Assembly (NCBI RefSeq): GCF_004765805.1
Contig: NZ_SBIU01000009.1
Location: 1 to 64,000 of the forward strand
Source: Halorussus halobius
GTDB taxonomy: Archaea; Halobacteriota; Halobacteria; Halobacteriales; Haladaptataceae
Length of the DNA: 64,000 nucleotides
Direction: 5' to 3'
Shown here: piece after piece, positions 56,481 through 64,000 of the stretch
Numbering within the stretch: the first letter of the stretch is position 1
Layout: every line of letters begins with the position of its first letter
Translations under genes and position numbers: made by a program
Notes under the pieces: generated by a model
Databases searched by the model: none
Seen by the model: only the letters and a program-made list of their open reading frames with translations
What the model was told of the DNA's origin: nothing

Positions 56481-57677
56481 ATGGGATGGCTTGAGGAACA
56501 GGTACAGGACGCCATCGAGAACGTCATCAACAGCATCAAAGAGGCGCTGCTCGGGTTCGCGAACGACATTTTTAGGGCGCTCCTCAATCCGATTGTCGGC
56601 GTCCCTGCGCCGGAATCCAACTCCCGGTACATCGTCGTCGGCACCCCCGATAATGCGCCATGGCAGAGCCTGTACGCGGATTTCTATCTCCAGTATATCC
56701 TGCCGTTGACGGTTATGTTGCTCATCGTCGGGCTCGCCTACATCGGTCTGCGGTCAGGGTCGATCAGTCCTTACCGACGAAAGCGTCTCCTCCGACGTAT
56801 TGGGCTCGTATTCATGGGATCGTTCGTCTGGTTCCCCCTTGTGTCGATCCCGCTCCAATTCGTCAATGCAGTTGGCCTCACGCTTGCCCCAATCAACGAT
56901 ATGTCGGCAGGGTTTGGGAGTCTCATCGAGTCAGCAGTCGGTGGCCTCTTCGTCGTTCTCGCCATGGCTCTCGTCTCGAACTTCCTGCTCATCGTTGCTG
57001 GCCTGGTCTACGGCCTCCGCTGGCTAGGTATTCTCGTGCTCACCCCGTTGATGCCGTTGCTCGGCGTCTTCTGGGCCCTCGACGTGTGGCCCCTCACCCC
57101 GGCCTCGAAGATTGCTCGCCGTGCCGCCGGCATTTACCCAGGTCTGGTTCTCGCGGGACTTCCTGCTGCAGTCCTCTTCCGGATCGGCTGGCAGATGGAT
57201 CTCACAGCGAGCGCAAGTGGAATCTTCTCGCTGTTCCTCGGACTCGTGCTCATTCCGGCGGCCTGTATCGCCTCGATTATGACCGTCTACTGGTCTGCCC
57301 CCGCGATTCAGACAATCGCCCGTCGGGGAGCAACCCATACGAATCCGGCAGCTGCCGCCTCAGCCGCGAAGAAAGGAACTGGGAAATCGGTTCGCGGTGC
57401 CCGGAACGTGCATCGAGGATACGCGCAGAACAAATCTGGTCCAGTGACAAAAAGCGGACAAGCCCAGCTCGGGGGCGGCGACTCGAACGCCTACAAACTG
57501 GGTTCCTCCGCCCAGTCAGCGACGGATCACGCAGGCCGCTACAACAACCTGCGGCAATCGAAGACCGGGCGGATGCGCGATAAGGCGAAAGAAGACGCAA
57601 GTCGGGCATCGCAGGCGGCGAAGGCCCGGTCGAAGCAGGCGTTCAAGAATACGAAAGAGAAAGTCTCACGGTGGTAA
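56481..57677 (+). CDS. Multi-helix channel protein of the conjugation operon (VirB6/TrbL-like)
   Basis: 398 residues with six to seven membrane helices between about 70 and 275 (for example LPLTVMLLIVGLAYIGL, GLFVVLAMALVSNFLLIVAG, IFSLFLGLVLIPAACIA). The cytoplasmic C-terminus from about 285 is basic, Lys/Ala/Gln-rich and probably disordered (KEDASRASQAAKARSKQAFK). The layout resembles VirB6/TrbL inner-membrane channel components. The 1085-residue VirB4-like gene begins 4 bp after its stop. Confidence 0.72.
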   Translation: MGWLEEQVQDAIENVINSIKEALLGFANDIFRALLNPIVGVPAPESNSRYIVVGTPDNAPWQSLYADFYLQYILPLTVMLLIVGLAYIGLRSGSISPYRRKRLLRRIGLVFMGSFVWFPLVSIPLQFVNAVGLTLAPINDMSAGFGSLIESAVGGLFVVLAMALVSNFLLIVAGLVYGLRWLGILVLTPLMPLLGVFWALDVWPLTPASKIARRAAGIYPGLVLAGLPAAVLFRIGWQMDLTASASGIFSLFLGLVLIPAACIASIMTVYWSAPAIQTIARRGATHTNPAAAASAAKKGTGKSVRGARNVHRGYAQNKSGPVTKSGQAQLGGGDSNAYKLGSSAQSATDHAGRYNNLRQSKTGRMRDKAKEDASRASQAAKARSKQAFKNTKEKVSRW

Positions 57678-57681
57678 TTTC

Positions 57682-60600
57682 ATGAGTACGAACACTGACG
57701 ACCAGGAGTACAGCGCCCGACGGATCCATCAGTCACTCGGCGGCACGACAGCGTTCTTCCAGGGGTACACGATCGGCGAGATCATGCTGTTCGTCGGCGT
57801 GGCGTTCGTCACGCTCGTCGGTGCAGCACTCGTCCCGGCCGCACTCACCATTCCCGTTCTCGGGTTCGGCATCATGCTCGGCCTCGTCCTCGGAGTGCTC
57901 CACAAAGTGAAGCCCTCCTACTTGTGGCTCACCGAGTGGCTAGCCGCACGGCTCGGCTGGGCAGTCAAGAACAAAGAGTACACGCACGGCGAGGACGATA
58001 GCGAGGTCCGCTATCTAACTCGCGTTGGGCAGGTCTTCCCACACGCCATCGAGCGGTCAGACGGCGCGCTCGTCGGCGCTATGAAAGTCGAGCCAGCGAA
58101 CATGGCCCTCGAGGATGACGAGGCGTGGGCGAAAGCCGTGGACTCGCTCTCCGAGTTCGTCAACGCGACCATCGACTTCCCCGTGAAGTTCTATATCACT
58201 AGCCGGGAGGTTGACCAGGACGACAGCGTCCGCGACCACCAGCGTCGCCTCGGTGACGCCGACGTCCGCTCACGGCCCGTCCTCAAGCGACTGCTCGACG
58301 AGTACATCACCACCAACACCGACCAGAACGGCGATATCGACTCCGAGAGCACGACCATCCGCGAATACTACATTATCACTGCCGTTCGCGACGCCGATGT
58401 CGAACAGCTCGACGAAACCGGCGACAGCGTACTCGCCTACCTCGCCGACATCCCTGTCGTGGGGCGCGTGTTTGGCCGCTTCCAGTCCGATGGTCTCTCC
58501 GAGGCCGAACGTGACCGACTCAAGGAAGACAAGTTAGAATCCCGCCTCGGCCAGATTCGCCGCGGTGGGTCCTCGCTGTACCGCTGCTCAGTCAGTCCGG
58601 TCGACGCCTACGACCTCACCCGTGTGACCAAAGAGTACTGGACGGGACGGACGGAGGAGTATGGCGACATCACTGACGCAATCGGCACGTTCCCAGTCGT
58701 CGCCCACGGCATTAGCGACGACGTACCGTCGACGCCCGATCCAGACGACGTCGTCGATGCGATGGACGACCTCGATAGTGGAGACAGTGAGGCATCAGAA
58801 ACGGACATCGCTGATCAGGACCGCCTCGACGACACGTCGACACTACATCAATCGGTGATCGCGCCGTCGACGGTCGACTGGGAGACGACCTACGCCGTCA
58901 TCAACGACGACACGTATGTTCGGACGTTCTGGATCGAACAGTTCCCAGAAGAGCCTGCCGACGGGATGTTCGAGCGCCTTCTATTGGAGACTGAGCTACA
59001 GACGGACCTCAGCATCCATCTCGACCCATTCGACACCCAATCAGCCGAGGACATGATGGCCGACTGGATTTCGGATCTGAAGGTCAACCAGCACGACGCC
59101 AACAGTCTCAAAGCCGAAGACCTCCAGGACGATATCGACCGTGGGAAATTCATGCGGTCACTCGTCCGTGCGAACAAGGCGTCGTTCTACCGTGGCGGCG
59201 TCTTCATCCGACTATCCGCCGAGAGCAAGCAGGAACTCGATAACCAGACGACAAGGCTACGCTCGATCGTCAAGGACGCCCCCGCGAACTGCACACTCAA
59301 AGTCGCGAACCGCTGGCAGGAGAAAGGGCTTGCAACTGTCTCGCCCCTCGGTGCGAACGAACTCGGTCGCGACCGAATGTCGACGCTGACGAATCAAGCC
59401 ATCGGGGCGATGTTCCCGTTCTCGTCGAACTACATGATGATGGACGAGGGTGTCGAGTACGGCTACCACGGCCACAACGGCTCACCCGTCCAGATCAACC
59501 CGTGGAACCTCGAAACCGGCCACAGCGAACTCGTCGTCGGGATGCCCGGCGCCGGGAAGACGTTCGGCGACATTATGCGCCACTTGCGGATGATGAAGCG
59601 CCAGCAGGACACGATGCTCGTGATGATCGACCCGGTCGGCGGGTTCAAAGGCATTGCCGACGCCCTGGACGCGAAGACGATCACGGTGGGTGGCGACACA
59701 CAGCTGAATCCGCTGGAGATCCGTGAGACGCCACAGGAAGTCCTCAACGCCGAGGACGGCATCTCCCCGCTGTCCGCAAAGAAAGACGAAGTCTACGCGG
59801 TCCTCGAAAATTTCCTGACCGCTCGCGACATCGACCTCGGGACTGAGACGGGCGTACTCTCGTACGTCATCGACGAGGCGTACCGTCAGGCCGGTGTCGT
59901 CGAAGACGATATCTCGACGCACACGCCCGAGAACTCGCCGACGATGACCGATGTCCATCGGATTCTCGCTGATGTCGCGGAGAACCCGGACGAGCACAAC
60001 ATCGCGGCGTCCGAATCTGCTCGCGAACGTGCCGCAGAGTATGCGGACGAGTTGGCGATCGCATTCCAGCCTTTCCGTGAGGGCGGATCGTACGACAACC
60101 TCGCGGAACGCTCAGAAGTCAATATCCTCGAGGGTGACAACAAGGTCGTCTATATTGATCTCGGGCAGATCGAGGGGAGTGCGTCGGGAATCGACCGGCA
60201 GACGTTCCTGATGCAGTTGCTGTTGTCGACGGTCTACCAGCAGGCGAAGAAGACCGACCGCAACGTCGAACTCGCCATCGACGAGGCCCACTACCTCTTC
60301 GAGGACCAGGCAAATCTCGATTTCCTCGAAACGGCGTTCCGCCACCAGCGCCACGCCGGCCTCCGGATGGTCTTACTGTCGCAGACCGCCCAGGAGTTCT
60401 ACGAGACCGACCAGGCCGAGAAGATCCTCGGCATGTGCCCTATCAAAGTCTTCCACAAACTGCCCGATCTAGACGACGAAACGGCCAACAAAATCGGGCT
60501 GACGCGCGAGCAGCGCCAGTACGTTCGTGGGGCGGACGCCGGGAAGGAAGATCTCGGCTACAGTCAGGCGCTCGTTCGCGTCGAGGAACACGGGACGTAT

Positions 60601-60939
60601 CCGCTTCACGTCGTTGCGGACCCCTTCGAGAAGCGCGTTATCGACTACGAACCAGCAGATAAGGAGTTCATCCAGCAAGCCATCAACGATGAGTCTGAAG
60701 AACTGGTCGACTTCGAGGCGTTCGTGGAGAACGAGGCACGGATGAATGCCCTCACCAGTCGCTACGATCTCTGCGAGGACGAGGCCACTCGCATTCTCGA
60801 TGATGGATTCACCGAGGACGAGATCGTCGATGCGGTGGTCGCAAATGCACGGCGGAACGGCACGGAGGAGACGTCCGCGCTCGCTGACGGCGGGGAGGAC
60901 GCTAGTCAGCCCGAGGAGGAGGTGAGCGACGATGCGTAA
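57682..60939 (+). CDS. virB4: VirB4-like conjugation ATPase with fused N-terminal membrane domain
   Basis: 1085 residues. The first 110 hold two membrane helices (GEIMLFVGVAFVTLVGAALV, then IPVLGFGIMLGLVLGVLH) like PrgI/VirB3 proteins. About 120-580 is the VirB4 N-terminal domain. The ATPase has Walker A VVGMPGAGKTFG near 617-628 and Walker B LAIDEAHYLF near 864. LRMVLLSQTAQEF follows as in the TraB/VirB4 core. VirB4 powers pilus assembly and substrate transfer. It overlaps the next gene by 8 bp. Confidence 0.9.
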   Translation: MSTNTDDQEYSARRIHQSLGGTTAFFQGYTIGEIMLFVGVAFVTLVGAALVPAALTIPVLGFGIMLGLVLGVLHKVKPSYLWLTEWLAARLGWAVKNKEYTHGEDDSEVRYLTRVGQVFPHAIERSDGALVGAMKVEPANMALEDDEAWAKAVDSLSEFVNATIDFPVKFYITSREVDQDDSVRDHQRRLGDADVRSRPVLKRLLDEYITTNTDQNGDIDSESTTIREYYIITAVRDADVEQLDETGDSVLAYLADIPVVGRVFGRFQSDGLSEAERDRLKEDKLESRLGQIRRGGSSLYRCSVSPVDAYDLTRVTKEYWTGRTEEYGDITDAIGTFPVVAHGISDDVPSTPDPDDVVDAMDDLDSGDSEASETDIADQDRLDDTSTLHQSVIAPSTVDWETTYAVINDDTYVRTFWIEQFPEEPADGMFERLLLETELQTDLSIHLDPFDTQSAEDMMADWISDLKVNQHDANSLKAEDLQDDIDRGKFMRSLVRANKASFYRGGVFIRLSAESKQELDNQTTRLRSIVKDAPANCTLKVANRWQEKGLATVSPLGANELGRDRMSTLTNQAIGAMFPFSSNYMMMDEGVEYGYHGHNGSPVQINPWNLETGHSELVVGMPGAGKTFGDIMRHLRMMKRQQDTMLVMIDPVGGFKGIADALDAKTITVGGDTQLNPLEIRETPQEVLNAEDGISPLSAKKDEVYAVLENFLTARDIDLGTETGVLSYVIDEAYRQAGVVEDDISTHTPENSPTMTDVHRILADVAENPDEHNIAASESARERAAEYADELAIAFQPFREGGSYDNLAERSEVNILEGDNKVVYIDLGQIEGSASGIDRQTFLMQLLLSTVYQQAKKTDRNVELAIDEAHYLFEDQANLDFLETAFRHQRHAGLRMVLLSQTAQEFYETDQAEKILGMCPIKVFHKLPDLDDETANKIGLTREQRQYVRGADAGKEDLGYSQALVRVEEHGTYPLHVVADPFEKRVIDYEPADKEFIQQAINDESEELVDFEAFVENEARMNALTSRYDLCEDEATRILDDGFTEDEIVDAVVANARRNGTEETSALADGGEDASQPEEEVSDDA

Positions 60940-62059
60940 TCGACTCTTCGGCGGCACCTCGCAGTACGACGCCACACAGCTCCCGATCGACGATCCACTT
61001 GTCCAGCAGCCGAAGGATGCGCCGGGGATTTTGCTCCGCATTCGCCCGTTCAAAGAGAACCAGGGCGTCGTCGACGGCGCCGGACTGCTCCAATCAGTTC
61101 ACGACGTAACGACGAACTTCCGGGGGAAGAACACGAGCGACCACCACTCCTTCGAGGTCTGGTTCGACGAGGGGAAGATCACGTTCTACATGCACGCCGC
61201 GACCGAGGCGGCCGCCGACAAGTTCCGCCGCCGCGTCGGCAACAACTACGCCAACAGCGAGGTGTTCCCCGTCGATGGAGGAGTTGCCTTCCCCGTTATC
61301 GACCCCGACGAGTACGTCGCTGGTGCGTGGCTCGAAATGGAGAAACTTCCGTACTACCCGATTCGCCACCACAACAGCGACGAATGGGCAAACGACCCGT
61401 ACGGCGAGATTACAAGCGAGATGCTCACACTCGACGACAGCACGGTCGTCACGCAGGTCGTCTTCCGACCGGCAAAGCAGTCATGGACGGACGGCGACCG
61501 ATTCAAGCACAACAGCGTCGACGACCTCGCCCACGCACTCCGACAGGGAACCTCTGTGGGCTGGCTGAATCCCCGCACGCGGCCAGCGAGCGAGAAGGAC
61601 AAACAGGCCGCCAAAACCATCGAGCAGCAGCGCGGCCAGCAGGCGTTCCACGTCAACATCCGCGTCCTCGCAGCGTCCACGGACAAAGACGAAGCCGAGG
61701 CCCGTGCCCGTGGCGTCGCCGGGATGTTCAGGAAGTACTACAACGCCATTACCGAGCAGGGTCTCGACGATACGCCAGTCTGGCATCGCAAGGACGGCAA
61801 GCGCGCGAGACAGCTCCGGCGGCATGTCGATAAAATGGCTAACCGCGAATGGACTGACCGTCGCATGATTATGACCGTCGACGAACTTGCTGGCGTTGCC
61901 CACATCCCGAACAACGAGATTGAGACGCCGAATATCGACTGGCGCTACACCCAGCGCGGCGACCGCGTTCCCGCCGATACAGACCAGTACGAACAATCTG
62001 CTACTAGAGGACGGTCTGACGAGCGACCCGCCAAACAGGGAGGAGAGGATAGTGTTTGA
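60932..62059 (+). CDS. Conserved conjugation-operon protein, unknown role
   Basis: 375 residues. There are no membrane helices. Stretches such as SFEVWFDEGKITFYMHAATE, AADKFRRRVGNNYANSEVFP and HVNIRVLAASTDKDEAEARA look like the N-terminal, non-ATPase part of VirB4/TraC-type proteins. Encoded between VirB4-like and VirD4-like ATPases and overlapping both by 8 bp, it is likely a soluble adaptor between the two. I do not recognise a named family. Confidence 0.75.
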   Translation: MRNRLFGGTSQYDATQLPIDDPLVQQPKDAPGILLRIRPFKENQGVVDGAGLLQSVHDVTTNFRGKNTSDHHSFEVWFDEGKITFYMHAATEAAADKFRRRVGNNYANSEVFPVDGGVAFPVIDPDEYVAGAWLEMEKLPYYPIRHHNSDEWANDPYGEITSEMLTLDDSTVVTQVVFRPAKQSWTDGDRFKHNSVDDLAHALRQGTSVGWLNPRTRPASEKDKQAAKTIEQQRGQQAFHVNIRVLAASTDKDEAEARARGVAGMFRKYYNAITEQGLDDTPVWHRKDGKRARQLRRHVDKMANREWTDRRMIMTVDELAGVAHIPNNEIETPNIDWRYTQRGDRVPADTDQYEQSATRGRSDERPAKQGGEDSV

Positions 62060-64000
62060 TCGCTTCTTCGGTCGAGACGACGCCGACCAGGACGTTACGT
62101 CGGAAGGCACGTTAGAGAGCGACGACACGCCACGTGAAGCGAGGTCTGACGAGAGCTTCGAGGGTGACGCAGGTCGGATGACTGAGACCAGTCCGGGTTC
62201 ACAGTCGCTGCTTGGCGAAGCGTACGATATCACCGAGCAGGACACGGACTACGTGGGGAATAAGCCTGTCATCACTGAGACGCTGAACGAGGGCACCGTC
62301 GCGGGCTCACACGTCCGCGAGATGCTTGAATCCGGCGTCGATACAGCTCCATCGCCGCTGTGGATTGGGTACGACGAGGACGCCCAGCGAGGGTTCCGCG
62401 AAGCCCCGCTCCGCTTCGAGTCGCTCTTCCGCCACATCTGGATTACGGGAACCACCGGCTACGGGAAGACCACAGAGTTGCTGAACATGATGGTCCAGTG
62501 GGCGTATTCAGGGTATGGATTCGTCTACTTCGACCCGAAAGGCCGCGACTCACGCGAACTCCTGCGGATGCTGCCTGAGAATCGGCTCGACGACGTCGTC
62601 TGGATCGAACCTGGTTCAACCGAGCATGACAAGACGGTCGGGCTGAACTTCCTCGAAGTCCCCGACTGCGAGACTGAAGAAGAGCGTGAGAACGAGATCG
62701 AGAATCGCATCGAGAACCTGAAAGCGATCTTCGATACGGACGAGTACTGGGGGATCAACATGGAGTCGATCACCGAGTCGATGGGGCGGGCGATGATGCA
62801 GTCCGACCAGCCGTTCTCGGTGATCGATATGTACTTCACGCTATTGCACGCCGAGCGCCGTGAAGAGTTCGCCTACGACGTCGAGGATCCCTACGTCAGG
62901 GAATTCTGTTTCGAAATCGCGCGGATGGACGACGAGACGATCCGCCCGCTGCTCAAACGCATCAAGTCGTGGGTCGAAAACTCGGTCATCCGGCGGATCA
63001 TCTCCCACCGCGAGAGCACCATTGACTTCCGTGACATCATCGACAACGATCGGATCGTCATCGTCCGGACGCCCGTCGAGAACACAGACATCAAGAAGAT
63101 GGTCACGCTCGGCGTGATGCGGAACCTTTGGAGTGCCATCCAACAACGCTCCTACGAGCACGATACCGATCCAGAGCCGTACTTCGTGCTCTGTGACGAG
63201 TTCGACGACATCGCGAGCGAAAACCTCGATATCGAGTCGATGCTCGCCCGCGCCCGATCGATGCGTCTCTCCGTGACCTTGTCCTCTCAGTATCCCTCGC
63301 AGTTCGGCGAGGACACGCGGAAGGCGATGCAGAACAACTGCGACAACCTCATCGCCTTCTCCGTGAACGACGTCGACGACGCCCAGCTCTTGATGAAGCG
63401 ATTCCGCGACTACACTGCCGAAGACCTCATCTCGACCGATCAGTACCAGGCCTGGACGAAACTCCCACTAGAGGGCGGTCGGTACTCCGAACCTGTCCTC
63501 CTCCGGACGTTCCCACCGTATCCCCCACTACGGTCATCGGATGCAGTCGACGATATCATCGAGGCGAGTTTGGACCGGTATGGAACCGACCCGTTGACCG
63601 ACGCGGAGATTATGCAGAATCTCATCTACAGCGACGCCAATAAAGCAGCGAACCCAACGCAGATACTGGGCGAGACGATGGCCGAGGCGGTTCGAGCAGT
63701 GCAGTTGCGGGAGGGCATCCGAGACGAGAACGGCTGGGTAGACGTCGTCGATGTCGACAAGGAACTCTCGATTCGCCTCGAGAACAGCCATCCCGATATT
63801 GAGTATGCGGACGACGATCTGCCAGAGGTGCGGGACGCGTCACCGTTGATCGATGTCGAGTTACAGGACGGCGATATCGTGGCTCGACTGTCCGAGGAGG
63901 GCGAAATCGAGGTAGAGCCAGAAACGGGCGGAGTGGAGTCGGCAGGCGGATCGGACCACGATGCAGTGCTCGTTGATACCGAGCAGGCGCTCACCGAGCG
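62052..64000 (+). CDS. virD4: VirD4/TraG-like coupling ATPase, cut by the window end
   Basis: The reading frame is open from a GTG at 62052 to the last base (649 codons seen, no stop). Walker A ITGTTGYGKTTEL is at about 131-143. FVLCDEFDDIASENLDIESML carries Walker B near 377, and SVTLSSQYPSQFGED is the motif after it in type IV coupling proteins. It would bring DNA to the transfer channel. There is no N-terminal membrane helix in the first 130 residues, unlike classical VirD4. The start overlaps the previous gene by 8 bp. C-terminal end unknown. Confidence 0.88.
   Translation, partial: MFDRFFGRDDADQDVTSEGTLESDDTPREARSDESFEGDAGRMTETSPGSQSLLGEAYDITEQDTDYVGNKPVITETLNEGTVAGSHVREMLESGVDTAPSPLWIGYDEDAQRGFREAPLRFESLFRHIWITGTTGYGKTTELLNMMVQWAYSGYGFVYFDPKGRDSRELLRMLPENRLDDVVWIEPGSTEHDKTVGLNFLEVPDCETEEERENEIENRIENLKAIFDTDEYWGINMESITESMGRAMMQSDQPFSVIDMYFTLLHAERREEFAYDVEDPYVREFCFEIARMDDETIRPLLKRIKSWVENSVIRRIISHRESTIDFRDIIDNDRIVIVRTPVENTDIKKMVTLGVMRNLWSAIQQRSYEHDTDPEPYFVLCDEFDDIASENLDIESMLARARSMRLSVTLSSQYPSQFGEDTRKAMQNNCDNLIAFSVNDVDDAQLLMKRFRDYTAEDLISTDQYQAWTKLPLEGGRYSEPVLLRTFPPYPPLRSSDAVDDIIEASLDRYGTDPLTDAEIMQNLIYSDANKAANPTQILGETMAEAVRAVQLREGIRDENGWVDVVDVDKELSIRLENSHPDIEYADDDLPEVRDASPLIDVELQDGDIVARLSEEGEIEVEPETGGVESAGGSDHDAVLVDTEQALTE

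Noticed and set aside
61481-62245. 254-residue minus-strand frame in the conjugation operon
   Set aside because: Antisense to two overlapping, motif-bearing plus-strand genes.

Overview
The window is from a halophilic archaeon (class Halobacteria). The coding regions are GC-rich, the proteins are strongly acidic, and information-processing genes are archaeal (TFB, TBP, Orc1/Cdc6, a family B DNA polymerase). Secreted proteins carry twin-arginine lipoprotein signals, and many tiny zinc-ribbon proteins are present. It reads as part of a large conjugative plasmid, secondary replicon or integrated element. Evidence for this is two Orc1/Cdc6 genes, an origin-like repeat field, a ParA module with its own repeat array, an ArdC-type anti-restriction gene, an integrase, a transposase, an AbiE toxin-antitoxin pair and a type IV secretion operon. 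No rRNA, tRNA or CRISPR array was seen.

Layout. 0-11.4 kb is a metal/stress and transport block: CopD-like membrane protein, two paralogous HTH plus membrane-protein pairs, an RND exporter, a multicopper oxidase divergent from a halocyanin-like cupredoxin, a plasmid-borne TFB and an MFS transporter. 11.6-20.9 kb is a run of about 14 mostly small genes, nearly all in one direction. Many are preceded by the same design: a T-rich tract, a GC-rich inverted repeat ending about 26 bp later, then the start codon. 20.9-26.7 kb is a replication block: orc1/cdc6, an origin with at least eight ORB-like repeats, and a PolB/coiled-coil/RecA-like operon. 26.9-35.1 kb carries defence and repair genes (DUF262-HNH-HEPN, SRAP, PLD-like protein), a second orc1/cdc6, a TRAM protein and AbiEi/AbiEii. 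35.2-36.9 kb is a partition locus whose 9-bp repeat array runs into the parA coding sequence. 37.2-49 kb is a mosaic: PIN/HTH pair, type 2 IPP isomerase, transposase, integrase, a candidate nuclease, gene fragments, and an AT-rich TIR/membrane-protein island. 48.9-52.8 kb has TBP, PadR, a histone-fold protein, exonuclease VII subunits (the large one with a membrane anchor) and a BNR propeller. 53.0-64.0 kb is a colinear conjugation operon that runs off the end of the window.

How parts work together. Orc1/Cdc6 and the ORB field would start replication; ParA, its partner and the 9-bp array would segregate the replicon; the VirB4- and VirD4-like ATPases, pilin-like protein and surface proteins would transfer it; ArdC, AbiE and the SRAP, PolB and ExoVII genes would protect or repair its DNA. 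TFB and TBP paralogues could give the element its own promoter preference. Two dispersed DNA signatures may define regulons: an exact inverted repeat (TTAACCAACA, 21-22 nt, TGTTGGTTAA) at five loci, and the sequence-variable but pairing-conserved promoter inverted repeat at about twelve loci in the small-gene run. All functional statements are inferred from motifs and family knowledge; no database search was run.
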